DNA of 64,000 bases from Lysobacter sp. Root494 (GTDB taxonomy: Bacteria > Pseudomonadota > Gammaproteobacteria > Xanthomonadales > Xanthomonadaceae): the NCBI RefSeq assembly GCF_001427225.1, contig NZ_LMFH01000008.1:1-64000 (forward strand), read 5' to 3'. Below are positions 7,707 through 17,149 of this stretch, one piece after another (position 1 is the first letter of the stretch; the number at the start of each line of letters is the position of its first letter). Made by a program: the position numbers and the translations under genes. Under the pieces are notes generated by a model, which was not told the origin of the DNA, ran no database searches, and saw only the letters and a list, made by a program, of their open reading frames with translations.

Positions 7707-10175
7707 ATGAGCATCGCCCTTCCCTTTCTTGCCCTGCTGGTCGTTGGTGCGATCGCCGCCTACCACCGATTGCGTCTCCCCGTCTGGGCTGCAGTCACGC
7801 TGACCGCCCTGATTGCTTGCCTGCTGCTGGGGGCAAACGTCACTGCGACGATCGTCGCCACGCTCATTGCTGCGCTGATCGCCGTGCCGCTGCTGGTGCC
7901 GCAGATCCGCCTGCCTTTCATCACCAAGCCGCTGCTCGGCTTCTACACCAAGATCCTGCCGCCGCTGTCGGAGACCGAGCGTGTCGCGCTCGAAGCCGGG
8001 ACGGTCGGCTGGGAAGGCCAGCTCTTCTCCGGCAAGCCGGACTGGGACGTATTGTTCGACCAGCCCAAGCCGGAGCTGCGCCCGGACGAACAGGCATTTC
8101 TCGACGGCCCCGTCGAAGAGGTCTGCCGCATGACCAACGACTGGGAAATCACCCACGTCAATGCGGACCTCACGCCCGAAATCTGGGATTACATCAAGAA
8201 GAACAGGTTCTTCGGGATGATCGTGCCGAAGGAATACGGCGGCCTCGGCTTCACCGCGCTGGCCAACCACAAGGTGATCCAGAAGCTGGCAACGGTCTCG
8301 ACCGTGCTCAGCTCCACCGTCGGCGTGCCCAATTCGCTCGGTCCGGCCGAGCTGCTGCTGCATTACGGCACCAGGGAACAGAAGGACTACTACCTGCCGC
8401 GCCTGGCGGACGGCCGTGAAGTGCCGTGCTTCGGCCTGACAGGTCCGTGGGCGGGTTCGGATGCGACGTCGATCCCCGACTTCGGCATCGTCACGATGGG
8501 CGAGTGGAACGGCGCCCGTGTGGTCGGCGTGAAGCTGACCTTCGACAAGCGTTACATCACTCTGGCGCCGGTCGCGACGCTGATCGGCCTCGCATTCCGC
8601 ATGTACGACCCGGATGGCCTGATCGGCGACAAGCGCGACATCGGCATCACGCTGGCGCTGGTGCCTCGCGAAACGCCCGGCATCGACATCGGCCGCCGCC
8701 ACTTCCCGCTCAATTCGCCGTTCCAGAACGGTCCCATCCATGGCCACGAAGTCTTCATTCCGCTCAGCCAGCTGATCGGCGGCGAAGCGTTCGCCGGGAA
8801 GGGCTGGCAGATGCTGGTCGAATGTTTGTCGATCGGACGTTCGATCACGTTGCCCTCCACCGCCAGTGGCGGCGCCAAGATCGGTGCGGTCGTCACCGGC
8901 GCGTATGCACGCATCCGCAAGCAGTTCGGCCTGTCGGTCGGCCGCTTCGAAGGCGTCGAGGAAGCCCTCGCCCGCATCGGCGGCAAGGCATACGCGATCA
9001 GTGCCTTGTCTGAAGCCGCCGCGGCCGCGGTCACGCGCGGCGAACTGCCCGCCGTGCCTTCGACCATCGCCAAGTACCACTGCACCGAGATGGCGCGCGA
9101 AGTCGCCACCGACGTGATGGACATCCACGGCGGCAAGGGCATCATCCTCGGGCCGAAGAACTATGCCGGCCGCAACTGGCAGGCGTTGCCGATCATGATC
9201 ACGGTGGAAGGCGCGAACATCATGACGCGCTCGCTGATGATCTTCGGCCAGGGCGCGATCCTCTGCCATCCGTGGGTGCTGAAGGAGATGAAGGCGGCTT
9301 CGCTGCCGGATCCGGAAGAGCGCCTTGTAGAGTTCGACAGGAATCTTTTCGGCCATGTCGGCTTCGCCTTCTCCAACGCCGTGCGCAGCTGGTGGTATGG
9401 CTTTACGGGTGCGCGTTTCGGCAAGGCGCCGGGGGATGCGTACACGCGTCGCTACTTCCGCAAGCTCAATCGTTATTCGGCCGCACTCGCGCTCGCGGCG
9501 GATACGTCGATGCTCCTGCTCGGCGGCAAGCTGAAGTTCAAGGAATCGCTGTCGGGCCGCCTGGGCGACGTGCTGAGCCAGCTCTACATCGCCAGTGCGA
9601 TGCTCAAGCGTTACGAAGACCAGGGCCGCCCGGTGTCGGACCAGCCGTTGCTGGCATGGGCCTTCCATGACTCTGTCAACAAGATCGAAACCGCGTTCTC
9701 GACTGCGCTGCGCAACTTCCCTGTACGTCCGGTTGGCTATTTGCTGTGGGCGCTGATCTTTCCGTGGGGCCGTCGTGCACAGGCGCCGAGCGACCGTCTC
9801 GGTCATAAGATCGCTTCGTTGCTGATGTCGCCCAATGAAGCACGCGATCGTCTCGCCGCGGGAACGTTCCTCACGCCATGCGCCAACAATCCGGCGGGGC
9901 GCATCAACAGCTATTTGCCGAAAGTGGTGATGGCCGAACCGGTCGAGCGCAAGTTCCTCAAGGCACTGAAGAACAGCGATATCGAAGCCCTGGATTTCAC
10001 CTCGCAACTCGATGAAGGCGTGCGCGAAGGCTGGATCACCGCCGACGAACGCAAGCAACTCGAAGAGTTGCGCGAGATGACCATCGACGCCATCAGCGTC
10101 GACGACTTCGACACGGAAGAGCTGCGCTCGGCGGGTTATCGCCGCGAGAGTTACGAGAGCCGCGCGGCGGCCTGA
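7707..10175 (+). CDS. fadE: Acyl-CoA dehydrogenase, FadE type
   Basis: 822 residues, matching the long FadE form (about 814 in E. coli) and not the 380-residue short form. It performs the first, FAD-dependent step of beta-oxidation: acyl-CoA to trans-2-enoyl-CoA. The N-terminus has two hydrophobic segments (about 1-75), as in FadE, which suggests attachment to the inner membrane. The acyl-CoA dehydrogenase core shows G-L-T-G-P-W-A-G-S-D-A in the flavin-binding domain and the D-I-H-G-G-K-G-I segment near 472-480; a long C-terminal extension follows. A GGAG ribosome site precedes the ATG. Expression is probably controlled by the divergent TetR gene. A hairpin and a hotdog gene follow. Confidence 0.94.
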   Translation: MSIALPFLALLVVGAIAAYHRLRLPVWAAVTLTALIACLLLGANVTATIVATLIAALIAVPLLVPQIRLPFITKPLLGFYTKILPPLSETERVALEAGTVGWEGQLFSGKPDWDVLFDQPKPELRPDEQAFLDGPVEEVCRMTNDWEITHVNADLTPEIWDYIKKNRFFGMIVPKEYGGLGFTALANHKVIQKLATVSTVLSSTVGVPNSLGPAELLLHYGTREQKDYYLPRLADGREVPCFGLTGPWAGSDATSIPDFGIVTMGEWNGARVVGVKLTFDKRYITLAPVATLIGLAFRMYDPDGLIGDKRDIGITLALVPRETPGIDIGRRHFPLNSPFQNGPIHGHEVFIPLSQLIGGEAFAGKGWQMLVECLSIGRSITLPSTASGGAKIGAVVTGAYARIRKQFGLSVGRFEGVEEALARIGGKAYAISALSEAAAAAVTRGELPAVPSTIAKYHCTEMAREVATDVMDIHGGKGIILGPKNYAGRNWQALPIMITVEGANIMTRSLMIFGQGAILCHPWVLKEMKAASLPDPEERLVEFDRNLFGHVGFAFSNAVRSWWYGFTGARFGKAPGDAYTRRYFRKLNRYSAALALAADTSMLLLGGKLKFKESLSGRLGDVLSQLYIASAMLKRYEDQGRPVSDQPLLAWAFHDSVNKIETAFSTALRNFPVRPVGYLLWALIFPWGRRAQAPSDRLGHKIASLLMSPNEARDRLAAGTFLTPCANNPAGRINSYLPKVVMAEPVERKFLKALKNSDIEALDFTSQLDEGVREGWITADERKQLEELREMTIDAISVDDFDTEELRSAGYRRESYESRAAA

Positions 10176-10196
10176 TCGCAGGACAAGGTTACAAAC

Positions 10197-10222
10197 GACG
10201 GCGGGCTCGACCCGCCGTCTTC
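10197..10222 (+). terminator. Hairpin between fadE and the hotdog gene
   Basis: A 9-bp perfect stem (10197-10205 with 10211-10219) with a 5-base loop is followed by a short TTC-ATTT tract. It may act as a partial terminator that lowers expression of the downstream hotdog gene relative to fadE; the T tract is weak. Confidence 0.55.
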
Positions 10223-10241
10223 ATTTCCGGAGTTCACTCAC

Positions 10242-10715
10242 ATGGCTGCTTCCGTGCTTTCGATGTACCGGCGCATGAGCCGTTGGCCTGCGGGCCGCTG
10301 GCTGTTTTCGCGCGCCGTGTGTTTCCGCGCGCCTTACTTCGCCACGATTGCGCCCCGCTTCATCGCCCTCGAACCCGGGCGATGCGAAGTCGAGATCCTG
10401 GATCGCCGGCGCGTACACAACCATATCGGCACCGTGCACGCGATCGCGCTGTGCAACCTGGCCGAACTGAGCGCTGGCATGATGACGGAAGCTTCACTGC
10501 CGTCGACGATGCGCTGGATTCCAAAAGGCATGGCCGTGGAATACGTGAAGAAAGCGCGCGGCACGATGCATGCGATCGCTACGCCGGACACCGCCATCGT
10601 CGACTCGCCGACGGGATACGAACTGCCCGTTACCGTGTCGGTACGCGACCCGCAGGGCGATGAAGTATTCCGCGCGCGCATCGCGATGTGGCTTTCGCCG
10701 AAATCACGCGGCTAG
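10242..10715 (+). CDS. Hotdog-fold protein (DUF4442), possible acyl-CoA thioesterase
   Basis: 157 residues. The sequence fits the DUF4442 hotdog family: a helix-rich N-terminus followed by H-N-H-I-G-T-V-H-A-I-A-L-C-N and the A-E-L-S-A-G-M central-helix region where thioesterase catalytic residues sit. Proteins of this fold hydrolyse acyl-CoA or acyl-carrier thioesters. Lying 66 bases after fadE, it may free CoA from beta-oxidation intermediates, but no direct evidence gives the substrate. A GGAG ribosome site lies 9 bases before the ATG. Its last 12 bases overlap tail-to-tail with the DUF1304 gene. Confidence 0.78.
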   Translation: MAASVLSMYRRMSRWPAGRWLFSRAVCFRAPYFATIAPRFIALEPGRCEVEILDRRRVHNHIGTVHAIALCNLAELSAGMMTEASLPSTMRWIPKGMAVEYVKKARGTMHAIATPDTAIVDSPTGYELPVTVSVRDPQGDEVFRARIAMWLSPKSRG

Positions 10716-11054
10716 CACTGCTGCCATCGCCAGTAATGCGGGCACGGTCTGGACGAAGAAGATCCTGCGATTGACCGTTGCCGCGCCGTACATTCCTGCG
10801 ATAACGACGCATGCGAGGAAGAAGAGTTCGAACTCGCGTGATCCGGTCGCCACACCGTAAATCAATCCAGCGGCGAGGAAGCCGTTGTAGAGGCCCTGGT
10901 TCGCCGCCAGCACCTTCGACTGCTCGGCTTTTTCCGGCGATTGCCGGAATACCTTGAGCCCCAGCGGGCGGGTCCACAGGAACATCTCCAGCACCAGGAA
11001 ATACAGGTGCAAAAGCGCGACCAGGAGAACCAGAGTAGTGGCGAGGACTGACAT
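10704..11054 (-). CDS. DUF1304 integral membrane protein
   Basis: 116 residues with four predicted membrane helices (about 3-25, 50-68, 73-90, 95-115). The pattern L-F-L-V-L-E-M-F-L-W then A-A-N-Q-G-L-Y-N-G-F-L-A is that of the DUF1304 family, whose function is not established. It ends inside the 3' end of the convergent hotdog gene. It follows the transporter at 11118 only in the sense of lying downstream on the same strand (63-base gap), so the two may be cotranscribed. Confidence 0.82.
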   Translation of the reverse strand: MSVLATTLVLLVALLHLYFLVLEMFLWTRPLGLKVFRQSPEKAEQSKVLAANQGLYNGFLAAGLIYGVATGSREFELFFLACVVIAGMYGAATVNRRIFFVQTVPALLAMAAVLAA

Positions 11055-11117
11055 CGTTTGAGCCTCTGGCGCCAGCCTTGGGCGCTGACGCGGTGAAAGG
11101 TGAAGTGCGGTTTCAGG

Positions 11118-12539
11118 TCAGGCCGCGCCGACCTGATGCGCGGGAAGCGAATTCTCGCGCCGTGCGGTATCGGCCAGGCGCCAGCCAATCGTCGTCGCGA
11201 TCGCACCCCACGATGCCGCCAGGAGCGAGAATCCGGCGATGCCGACGCCGAAGCCACGCAGGCCATCCATGATCGATGCAACGGTCAGGTCGCCGAAGCG
11301 CCACACCGCGGTATCGACTGCATTCTTGCCCTTGTAGCGCACGCTGCGCGGCACCATCGAAAACAGGCTTTCGCGCGCCGGACCCACAAGCCCATACGCC
11401 AGCGCGCGACTCACCACCAATGCCAATGCAACCCAGGGCATGAGCAGGAAGAAACCGGTCATCGAGCGGATCAGGTCCACCGCAAAGCCGTTGCCCGTCA
11501 TACCCGCCAGCCGTTCCGCGACCTGCTCGGACGTGTAGCCCGTCACCGCGGCGTACGGATCGGCCGCGAAAAACACCAGCAACAACACAACCGCGACCCC
11601 GACTCCCCACAAAGCGATCAGTAGCCCGGCACCGCTGCGCGGCAGCAGCCAGCGCGTGATCGTCAACTGCAGGATGACCTGCAACGTATTCGTAGTCAGG
11701 TCCATGCCACCGAAGAAGCGCGTGCGCGCGACCGCATCGGTGAAATGGTCCTTCGCATAGTCGGCAACCAGCGCGTAATTGACCGTACCTATGCCATCGC
11801 CGAGCAGCAACAGAAGCGACATCCCACGTACGAAGGGGTTCGAGAACACCTGCCGCAGGCCGTCCCACATGCTGCCGCCCACTGCCGCGTCGTGTCCGAC
11901 TTCGAAGCGCCGCGCGCCATGCACGCGCGCCCACTGGCCGAGGATCACCGCGCAGCTCGCCGCAAGGACCAGCAACACCGCGGACACAACCAGCAATGGC
12001 GCCACGCCGATCCGCGCAACGAGAATCTGCGTAAGCGCAGGGCCCGATATCGCACCCGCGGTGCCGCCAAGCGCGATGACCGGAAACAGGCGCCGCGCCT
12101 GACCCTCGTCCCAGATGTCCGCCATGAAACTCCAGAAGACGGCCACAACGAACAGGTTGAACACGCTGACCCAGACGAAGAACACGACCCCGAGCACGTA
12201 CGGCGTCAGCATGCCCTCGTAGGTGAAGAAAGGAATGAAGCCGAACAGGCATACGATGAAGAACGCATACACCACGGGCACCACGATGCGTCGCGGATAT
12301 CGCGAGGCGAGCGCGGAAAACAATGGTGTAAGCAGCAGGGTTGCAATGAAGACGGTGGCGTAGAACCAGCTCTGGTTCGTGGATCCGCCCACGGCGGCAA
12401 AGAGCTGCTCCCGCACGGGCCGCAGGATGTAATACGCAGCCAGCACGCAGAAGAAGTAGATGAAGGAGAGCGTGACCGCGCGCAACTCTCCGGTGTGGAT
12501 GCGCCGCCCTGCACCACCCACCGCGTGATCGGTCGCCAT
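11118..12539 (-). CDS. NTP/NDP exchange (Npt1/Npt2-like) MFS-related transporter
   Basis: 473 residues with about 12 membrane helices. The segment Y-K-G-K-N-A-V-D-T-A-V-W-R-F-G-D near the C-terminus is the hallmark of ATP/ADP-translocase-like (Npt1/Npt2) proteins, known in intracellular parasites and plastids but also present, with unknown substrates, in free-living proteobacteria. It sits in the inner membrane. The ATG at 12539 (M-A-T-D-H) is chosen because a GGAG lies 7 bases upstream; an upstream GTG/ATG pair at 12566/12563 has no such site. It is divergent from the GMC oxidoreductase gene. Nucleotide transport is an inference from the motif; another anion is possible. Confidence 0.72.
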   Translation of the reverse strand: MATDHAVGGAGRRIHTGELRAVTLSFIYFFCVLAAYYILRPVREQLFAAVGGSTNQSWFYATVFIATLLLTPLFSALASRYPRRIVVPVVYAFFIVCLFGFIPFFTYEGMLTPYVLGVVFFVWVSVFNLFVVAVFWSFMADIWDEGQARRLFPVIALGGTAGAISGPALTQILVARIGVAPLLVVSAVLLVLAASCAVILGQWARVHGARRFEVGHDAAVGGSMWDGLRQVFSNPFVRGMSLLLLLGDGIGTVNYALVADYAKDHFTDAVARTRFFGGMDLTTNTLQVILQLTITRWLLPRSGAGLLIALWGVGVAVVLLLVFFAADPYAAVTGYTSEQVAERLAGMTGNGFAVDLIRSMTGFFLLMPWVALALVVSRALAYGLVGPARESLFSMVPRSVRYKGKNAVDTAVWRFGDLTVASIMDGLRGFGVGIAGFSLLAASWGAIATTIGWRLADTARRENSLPAHQVGAA

Positions 12540-12715
12540 GCGAGCGCTCCAGAAAACCCGCATCACGGTAGCCCAAGGCCGGCATGCCCGCTACTGCGGC
12601 CAGTACTCCTCTGGTTATCCGCCCAATGGCTTCGCCCGGCGCCCGAGCATATGCTCTAGGGACGGGGCATAGCGTCGCCCGGTCATCGAGCAGTAGCGCA
12701 GGCAGAGGCGGCACG

Positions 12716-14302
12716 TTGTACGACTACATCATCATCGGCGCCGGTTCGGCCGGCTGCGTGCTGGCGAACCGGCTGAGCGAAGACCCCGACTGCAAGGTGC
12801 TGCTTCTCGAAGCCGGCCCGCGCGACTGGCATCCCTTCATCCACATGCCCGCCGGACTCGCCAAGCTGGTCGGCAAGAAAGGCGTGAACTGGGATTACGA
12901 CACCGCACCCGAGCCGCAGCTCAACAATCGCGTGATGTGGTGGCCGCGCGGCAAGGTGCTGGGCGGCTCGAGTTCGATCAATGCGATGTGTTACGTCCGC
13001 GGCGTGCCGGCCGACTACGATGGCTGGGCAGCGCAAGGCGCCAGCGGCTGGGACTGGAAGAGCGTCCTCCCCTACTTCAGACGCAGCGAGCACAATTCGC
13101 GTGGCGCCGATGCACTGCACGGCCAGAATGGCCCGCTGTACGTGTCCGACCTGCGCTACACGAACCCGCTGTCGAACGCTTTCATCGAAGCGGGGCAACA
13201 GGCAGGTTTCCCGGTCAACGCGGATTTCAACGGCCCCGCACAAGAAGGCTTCGGTCTCTACCAGGTCACGCAGAAGAACGGTGCGCGTTGCTCTACCGCC
13301 GTGGCCTACCTGCATCCTGTTCGCGAGCGCCACAACCTGACCGTCGTCACCGGCGCGCAGGCCAATCGCATCACCTTCGAAGGCCATCGTGCGAACGGCG
13401 TCGTGTATCGCGCCAGCGGTAAAGCCTTTCACCAGATCGCGTCGCGCGAAGTACTGCTGAGCGGTGGCGCGATCAACTCGCCGCAACTGCTCATGCTGTC
13501 CGGCATCGGTCCTGCCGCGCACCTTCGACGCCATGGCATCGACGTCGTGTTCGATGCGCCCCACGTCGGCGAAAACCTGCAGGACCATCTCGACGTCTGC
13601 ACGCTGCAGCACTCGACGCAGCGCGTGACCTACGATCGGGTGAGCGACGCGAAGATCGCCTTCGACTATTACCTGCGCGGCCACAGCGGTGCCGGCAGCA
13701 GCAATATCGCCGAAGCCGGTGCGTTCGTGCGTTCGCGATTCGCGCCTGATGAGCGTCCCGACATCCAGTTCCACTTCGTACCCGCCATGCTGGACGACCA
13801 TGGGCGCCATCGCCTGGCTGGCGACGGTTACACCGCGCACGCCTGCTTCCTGCGCCCGCGCAGCCGTGGCCGTATCCTGCTTACCAGTGCGAACGCGGGC
13901 GACAAGGCGAGGATCGAAGCCAACTACCTGAGCGACCCGGAAGGTTTCGACCTGAAGATGATGGTCGAGTGCGCAAAGCTCTCACGCGAGCTCTTCGCGC
14001 AGAAGGCGTTCGATGCTTACCGGGGCCTGCCGATCTTTCCGGCACGGAACGATCTGTCGGACGCGGAACTGGTCGAGTTCATCCGCGCGAAGGCAGAAAC
14101 CGTGTACCACCCGATCGGAAGCTGCCGGATGGGCAGCGACGAGCAGTCCGTCGTCGATCCCCAGCTGCGCGTTCGCGGCGTGGAAGGCCTGCGCGTCGTG
14201 GATGCCTCGGTGATGCCGACATTGATCGGTGGCAATACGAATGCACCGACGATCATGATCGCGGAACGTGCGTCGGACCTGATCGTCGGCCGCGTCAATT
14301 GA
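12716..14302 (+). CDS. GMC-family FAD oxidoreductase (choline/alcohol dehydrogenase-like)
   Basis: 528 residues. The start is the TTG at 12716 preceded by an AGAGG site: translation then begins [19 protein letters not shown], the dinucleotide-binding fold that normally opens this family. The open frame upstream to 12584 would add 44 proline/serine-rich residues over the divergent transporter promoter and is unlikely to be translated. Other signatures are G-G-S-S-S-I-N-A-M near residue 80, S-G-G-A-I-N-S-P-Q in the middle and the catalytic-site H-P-I-G-S-C-R-M-G near the C-terminus. The family oxidises alcohols or choline with FAD; the substrate here cannot be fixed. A repeat-rich gap follows. 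Confidence 0.9.
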   Translation: MYDYIIIGAGSAGCVLANRLSEDPDCKVLLLEAGPRDWHPFIHMPAGLAKLVGKKGVNWDYDTAPEPQLNNRVMWWPRGKVLGGSSSINAMCYVRGVPADYDGWAAQGASGWDWKSVLPYFRRSEHNSRGADALHGQNGPLYVSDLRYTNPLSNAFIEAGQQAGFPVNADFNGPAQEGFGLYQVTQKNGARCSTAVAYLHPVRERHNLTVVTGAQANRITFEGHRANGVVYRASGKAFHQIASREVLLSGGAINSPQLLMLSGIGPAAHLRRHGIDVVFDAPHVGENLQDHLDVCTLQHSTQRVTYDRVSDAKIAFDYYLRGHSGAGSSNIAEAGAFVRSRFAPDERPDIQFHFVPAMLDDHGRHRLAGDGYTAHACFLRPRSRGRILLTSANAGDKARIEANYLSDPEGFDLKMMVECAKLSRELFAQKAFDAYRGLPIFPARNDLSDAELVEFIRAKAETVYHPIGSCRMGSDEQSVVDPQLRVRGVEGLRVVDASVMPTLIGGNTNAPTIMIAERASDLIVGRVN

Positions 14303-14348
14303 CGGCGGCGCTGTAGAGCGAAGCCACCAGCCGCATCCGATGGTTTCC

Positions 14349-14370
14349 TTGTAGAGCGGAGCTTGCTCCG
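14349..14370. repeat. Dispersed GGAGCTTGCTCC hairpin repeat, copy 1
   Basis: The intergenic space 14303-14461 holds TTGTAGAGCGGAGCTTGCTCCG-type sequence (14349-14370) plus partial copies (near 14310 and 14425-14450). The same palindromic core recurs at 26106-26123, 60333-60346 and, with one change, 60439-60454, always between genes. It lies between the convergent GMC and M48 genes and may act as a bidirectional terminator. Confidence 0.75.
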
Positions 14371-14461
14371 GTAACGCGGTGCCGACCTCCCGAAAGGCCC
14401 GCAACCGCGCAGGCGCGGAGCCCCAGGCGAAAAAGCTACGGAGCGAGCTACAAAGCTCCTG

Positions 14462-16369
14462 TCACGAACGCCCGAGCATCGGCGGCAACGGACAATGCAG
14501 GACCGCGCAGATGGTGCGCAGCAACTCGGCTTCCGCCACATCGATCTTTCCGTCATGACTGATCGTGGCGGTGATGGCCTCGACCAGCATTTCCTTCGCC
14601 AGCGGCTCCAGCGCATCCAGCGGCATCCAGACGTCGTCCAGCGCAAGAACTCCGTTGCTGCGCGGCAGATAGGGCAATGCCTGATCGGGGATCACCCGTT
14701 GCATGCCGGTGATATGGGCTTGCCGTGCGGCATCGGGATCCGTGTTCCCGTACTGCGCAGCAACGGTGAGCAGTGTGGTGATCTCCCGGCGCAAGTCGCT
14801 GATCTTGCGGCGACCGAAACGCGCATAGCGCGAGGGATCGAGCGATTCGCGCACGTGCACGGTGAGCAGCCGCGCGAGGCAGTATTCGAACAGGGACACG
14901 TTGCCATCGGCATAGACCATGGCGTTGACGGTGTCGAGGAACACTTCCAGCTCCGTGCGCGGACGCAGCCGCAACACCGGAAATGCCAGCGACGCCAACG
15001 GCAGTCGCAGCGCCGGATGCAACGAGGCCAGCGATTGCTCATGCAGCGCGCGCACTTCGAGCGCAACCGACTTGCCCAGCCGCGCTGAAATTTCATGATC
15101 CTGCTTGCCTGCGACTTCCGGCTGCGTGTCGAGCAAGAGTGCGAGCAGCAAGGGCACCACCGCTTCGCGCTGCGCCGCGAGTGCGCGCAGTTCGCTGGAA
15201 AGATGCGCAGCGATGACGTCTGCGCGCTGGTAATCGTCCGCTCCCGGCTGCGCGACCTGCCGCGCGACCGTCGCCGGCGTCACCGCCTGCTCCGCGCCAA
15301 CCAGGGGAAGTGGCGGCGGCGTGCCGCTTCCGATTAGTCCGAGCTGCGCATCTTCGTCGAGTCCGCTCGGCGGAGCGGCGACCCACTGCGCACGCAGGCG
15401 TTCGAGCTGTTCCCCGTTGAAGCCGGGTTCCAGCGCCTGGATACGTTCGACGAGCGGCGGATGCGTGGCAAACCAACTGCTCAATCCCACGCCATCGCCG
15501 AACAGCATGTGGCTGATTTCCTCGGCATCGCCGCGATGGCTCAACCGGCTGCCTTCCTCGATGCCGCCGATCTTCTTCAACGCTCCCGCGAGGCCTGCGG
15601 TCTGCCGGGTGAACTGCACGGCCGACACATCCGCGAGGCGCTCGCGCGTACGGCTCACGCCAGCCTTGATCAGGCGTCCGAAGAACAGGCCGATGTAACC
15701 GACGATCATCGCGATCAGTGCGGCAATGAGGATCGCGCCCGCATTGCGATCGCGTCCACGCCCGAGTTCGAGCACCTTGCGGCCGATGATCGCGAGCATG
15801 AGGATGCCGAACAACACGCCGATCAGGCGTATGTTCAGGCGCATGTCGCCGTTGAGGATGTGGCTGAATTCGTGGGCGATGACGCCTTGCAGTTCGTCGC
15901 GGTTGAGCCGCTCGAGCGCGCCACGCGTCACCGCCACCACGGCATCGGATGGCGAATAGCCCGCAGCGAAGGCGTTGATCGCGGATTCGTGTTCCAGCAC
16001 GTAGAGCCTGGGCATGGGCACGCCCGAAGCAATCGCGATTTCCTCAACGACGTTGCGGAGCCGGCGCAGGTTGAAGTCGTTGCCGTGCTCGGGGACGGCG
16101 ACGCCACCCATCTGCAGGGCCACGGATTCGCCACCACCGCGCAGGGTGGCGACCCGGTACACCGAGCCGAGCCCGATGATCGCCAGCGTGGCCAGTGTGG
16201 TGAATACGAGCATTGCGCCGATTTCACCCGGCTGTGAGTCGGCTCGCGCAAATACTATCCACACGGCGAAATCGACGGCGAACACGATGCCCGCTACCGC
16301 CAGCGCGAACAGCAGCACCAGACGCGATGAGTGGCGCCGCGCAGCGGTCTGGTGTTCGAAGAAGTTCAT
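14462..16369 (-). CDS. M48-family membrane metallopeptidase (HtpX-like)
   Basis: 635 residues. Two N-terminal membrane helices (about 16-42 and 50-72), then the zinc motif H-E-F-S-H at 166-170 and two more hydrophobic segments (about 183-235) give the HtpX arrangement, a membrane protease that degrades damaged membrane proteins. About 300 further C-terminal residues, rich in helices, are not part of E. coli HtpX (293 residues). The gene follows a lemA gene by 109 bases, a LemA-HtpX pairing seen in many bacteria. The function of the long tail is unknown. Confidence 0.9.
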   Translation of the reverse strand: MNFFEHQTAARRHSSRLVLLFALAVAGIVFAVDFAVWIVFARADSQPGEIGAMLVFTTLATLAIIGLGSVYRVATLRGGGESVALQMGGVAVPEHGNDFNLRRLRNVVEEIAIASGVPMPRLYVLEHESAINAFAAGYSPSDAVVAVTRGALERLNRDELQGVIAHEFSHILNGDMRLNIRLIGVLFGILMLAIIGRKVLELGRGRDRNAGAILIAALIAMIVGYIGLFFGRLIKAGVSRTRERLADVSAVQFTRQTAGLAGALKKIGGIEEGSRLSHRGDAEEISHMLFGDGVGLSSWFATHPPLVERIQALEPGFNGEQLERLRAQWVAAPPSGLDEDAQLGLIGSGTPPPLPLVGAEQAVTPATVARQVAQPGADDYQRADVIAAHLSSELRALAAQREAVVPLLLALLLDTQPEVAGKQDHEISARLGKSVALEVRALHEQSLASLHPALRLPLASLAFPVLRLRPRTELEVFLDTVNAMVYADGNVSLFEYCLARLLTVHVRESLDPSRYARFGRRKISDLRREITTLLTVAAQYGNTDPDAARQAHITGMQRVIPDQALPYLPRSNGVLALDDVWMPLDALEPLAKEMLVEAITATISHDGKIDVAEAELLRTICAVLHCPLPPMLGRS

Positions 16370-16478
16370 CTACGCAGCCCGATCGATCTGCAATCCGGAA
16401 GACAACGCAGCTGCGTTGCCGGGAGCGCATTCAGTAGCGGCGACATCATCGCCGCCATCGGAACCGCTCCCGCGAGGA

Positions 16479-17075
16479 CTAGAACTGCACTTTGGGTGCG
16501 GCCCGGACCTGGGCCTGCTGCTCGCCCGGAATTTCCAGCAGCGCAGCGGGAGAGAAATTGAACATCCCGGCGATGACGCTGGACGGGAATACTTCGCGCC
16601 GGTTGTTGTAGGCCATGACGCTGTCATTGAAGGCTTGGCGGGCGAAGGCGACCTTGTTCTCGGTCGAGGTCAGCTCTTCGGTGAGCTGCATCATGTTCTG
16701 GTTCGCCTTGAGGTCCGGGTAGGCCTCGGCGATAGCGAGCAGTCGACCCAGGGCACCGTTGAGCTGCCCCTGGGTGGCGGCGAGTTGTTCCATCGCAGCC
16801 GGGTCGCCGGGACTCGCCTTCGCGGCCGAGAGTCCGGAAATCGCGGCGCCACGCGCGGCGATCACGGCTTCGAGCGTCTCGCGCTCATGCGTGAGGTAGC
16901 CCTTCGCGGTTTCCACCAGGTTGGGGATCAGGTCGAAACGGCGCTGGAGCTGCACGTCGATCTGCGCGAAGGCATTCCGGAAGGCGTTGCGGGCCGTGAT
17001 CAGGCCGTTGTAGATGCCCACGCCCCAGAACGCCAACACGATCACCAAACCCAACAAAATCAGCAAGCTGAACAT
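16479..17075 (-). CDS. lemA: LemA-family protein, copy 1
   Basis: 198 residues: one N-terminal membrane helix (about 2-22), then a long helical-bundle domain with the family stretch F-D-L-I-P-N-L-V-E-T-A-K-G-Y and N-Q-N-M-M-Q-L-T-E-E-L. LemA proteins are anchored in the inner membrane with the bundle probably in the periplasm; their biochemical role is unsettled. It is upstream of the M48 peptidase in the same direction, so the two probably work together. A second lemA (29940) in this window is a lipoprotein and pairs with TPM-domain genes. Only 74 bases separate its start from the divergent serine hydrolase start. Confidence 0.92.
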   Translation of the reverse strand: MFSLLILLGLVIVLAFWGVGIYNGLITARNAFRNAFAQIDVQLQRRFDLIPNLVETAKGYLTHERETLEAVIAARGAAISGLSAAKASPGDPAAMEQLAATQGQLNGALGRLLAIAEAYPDLKANQNMMQLTEELTSTENKVAFARQAFNDSVMAYNNRREVFPSSVIAGMFNFSPAALLEIPGEQQAQVRAAPKVQF

Positions 17076-17149
17076 GCTTGTTCCCCCATCCCTTGAAATT
17101 TGGCGTTATGATCCGACGCGATCTACAGCATACGCAGGCGCTGCGAGCG

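Noticed and set aside
12584-12715. ATG start of the GMC oxidoreductase at 12584
   Set aside because: It would place 44 low-complexity residues before the dinucleotide-binding fold. A TTG with AGAGG upstream at 12716 puts the start where the family begins.
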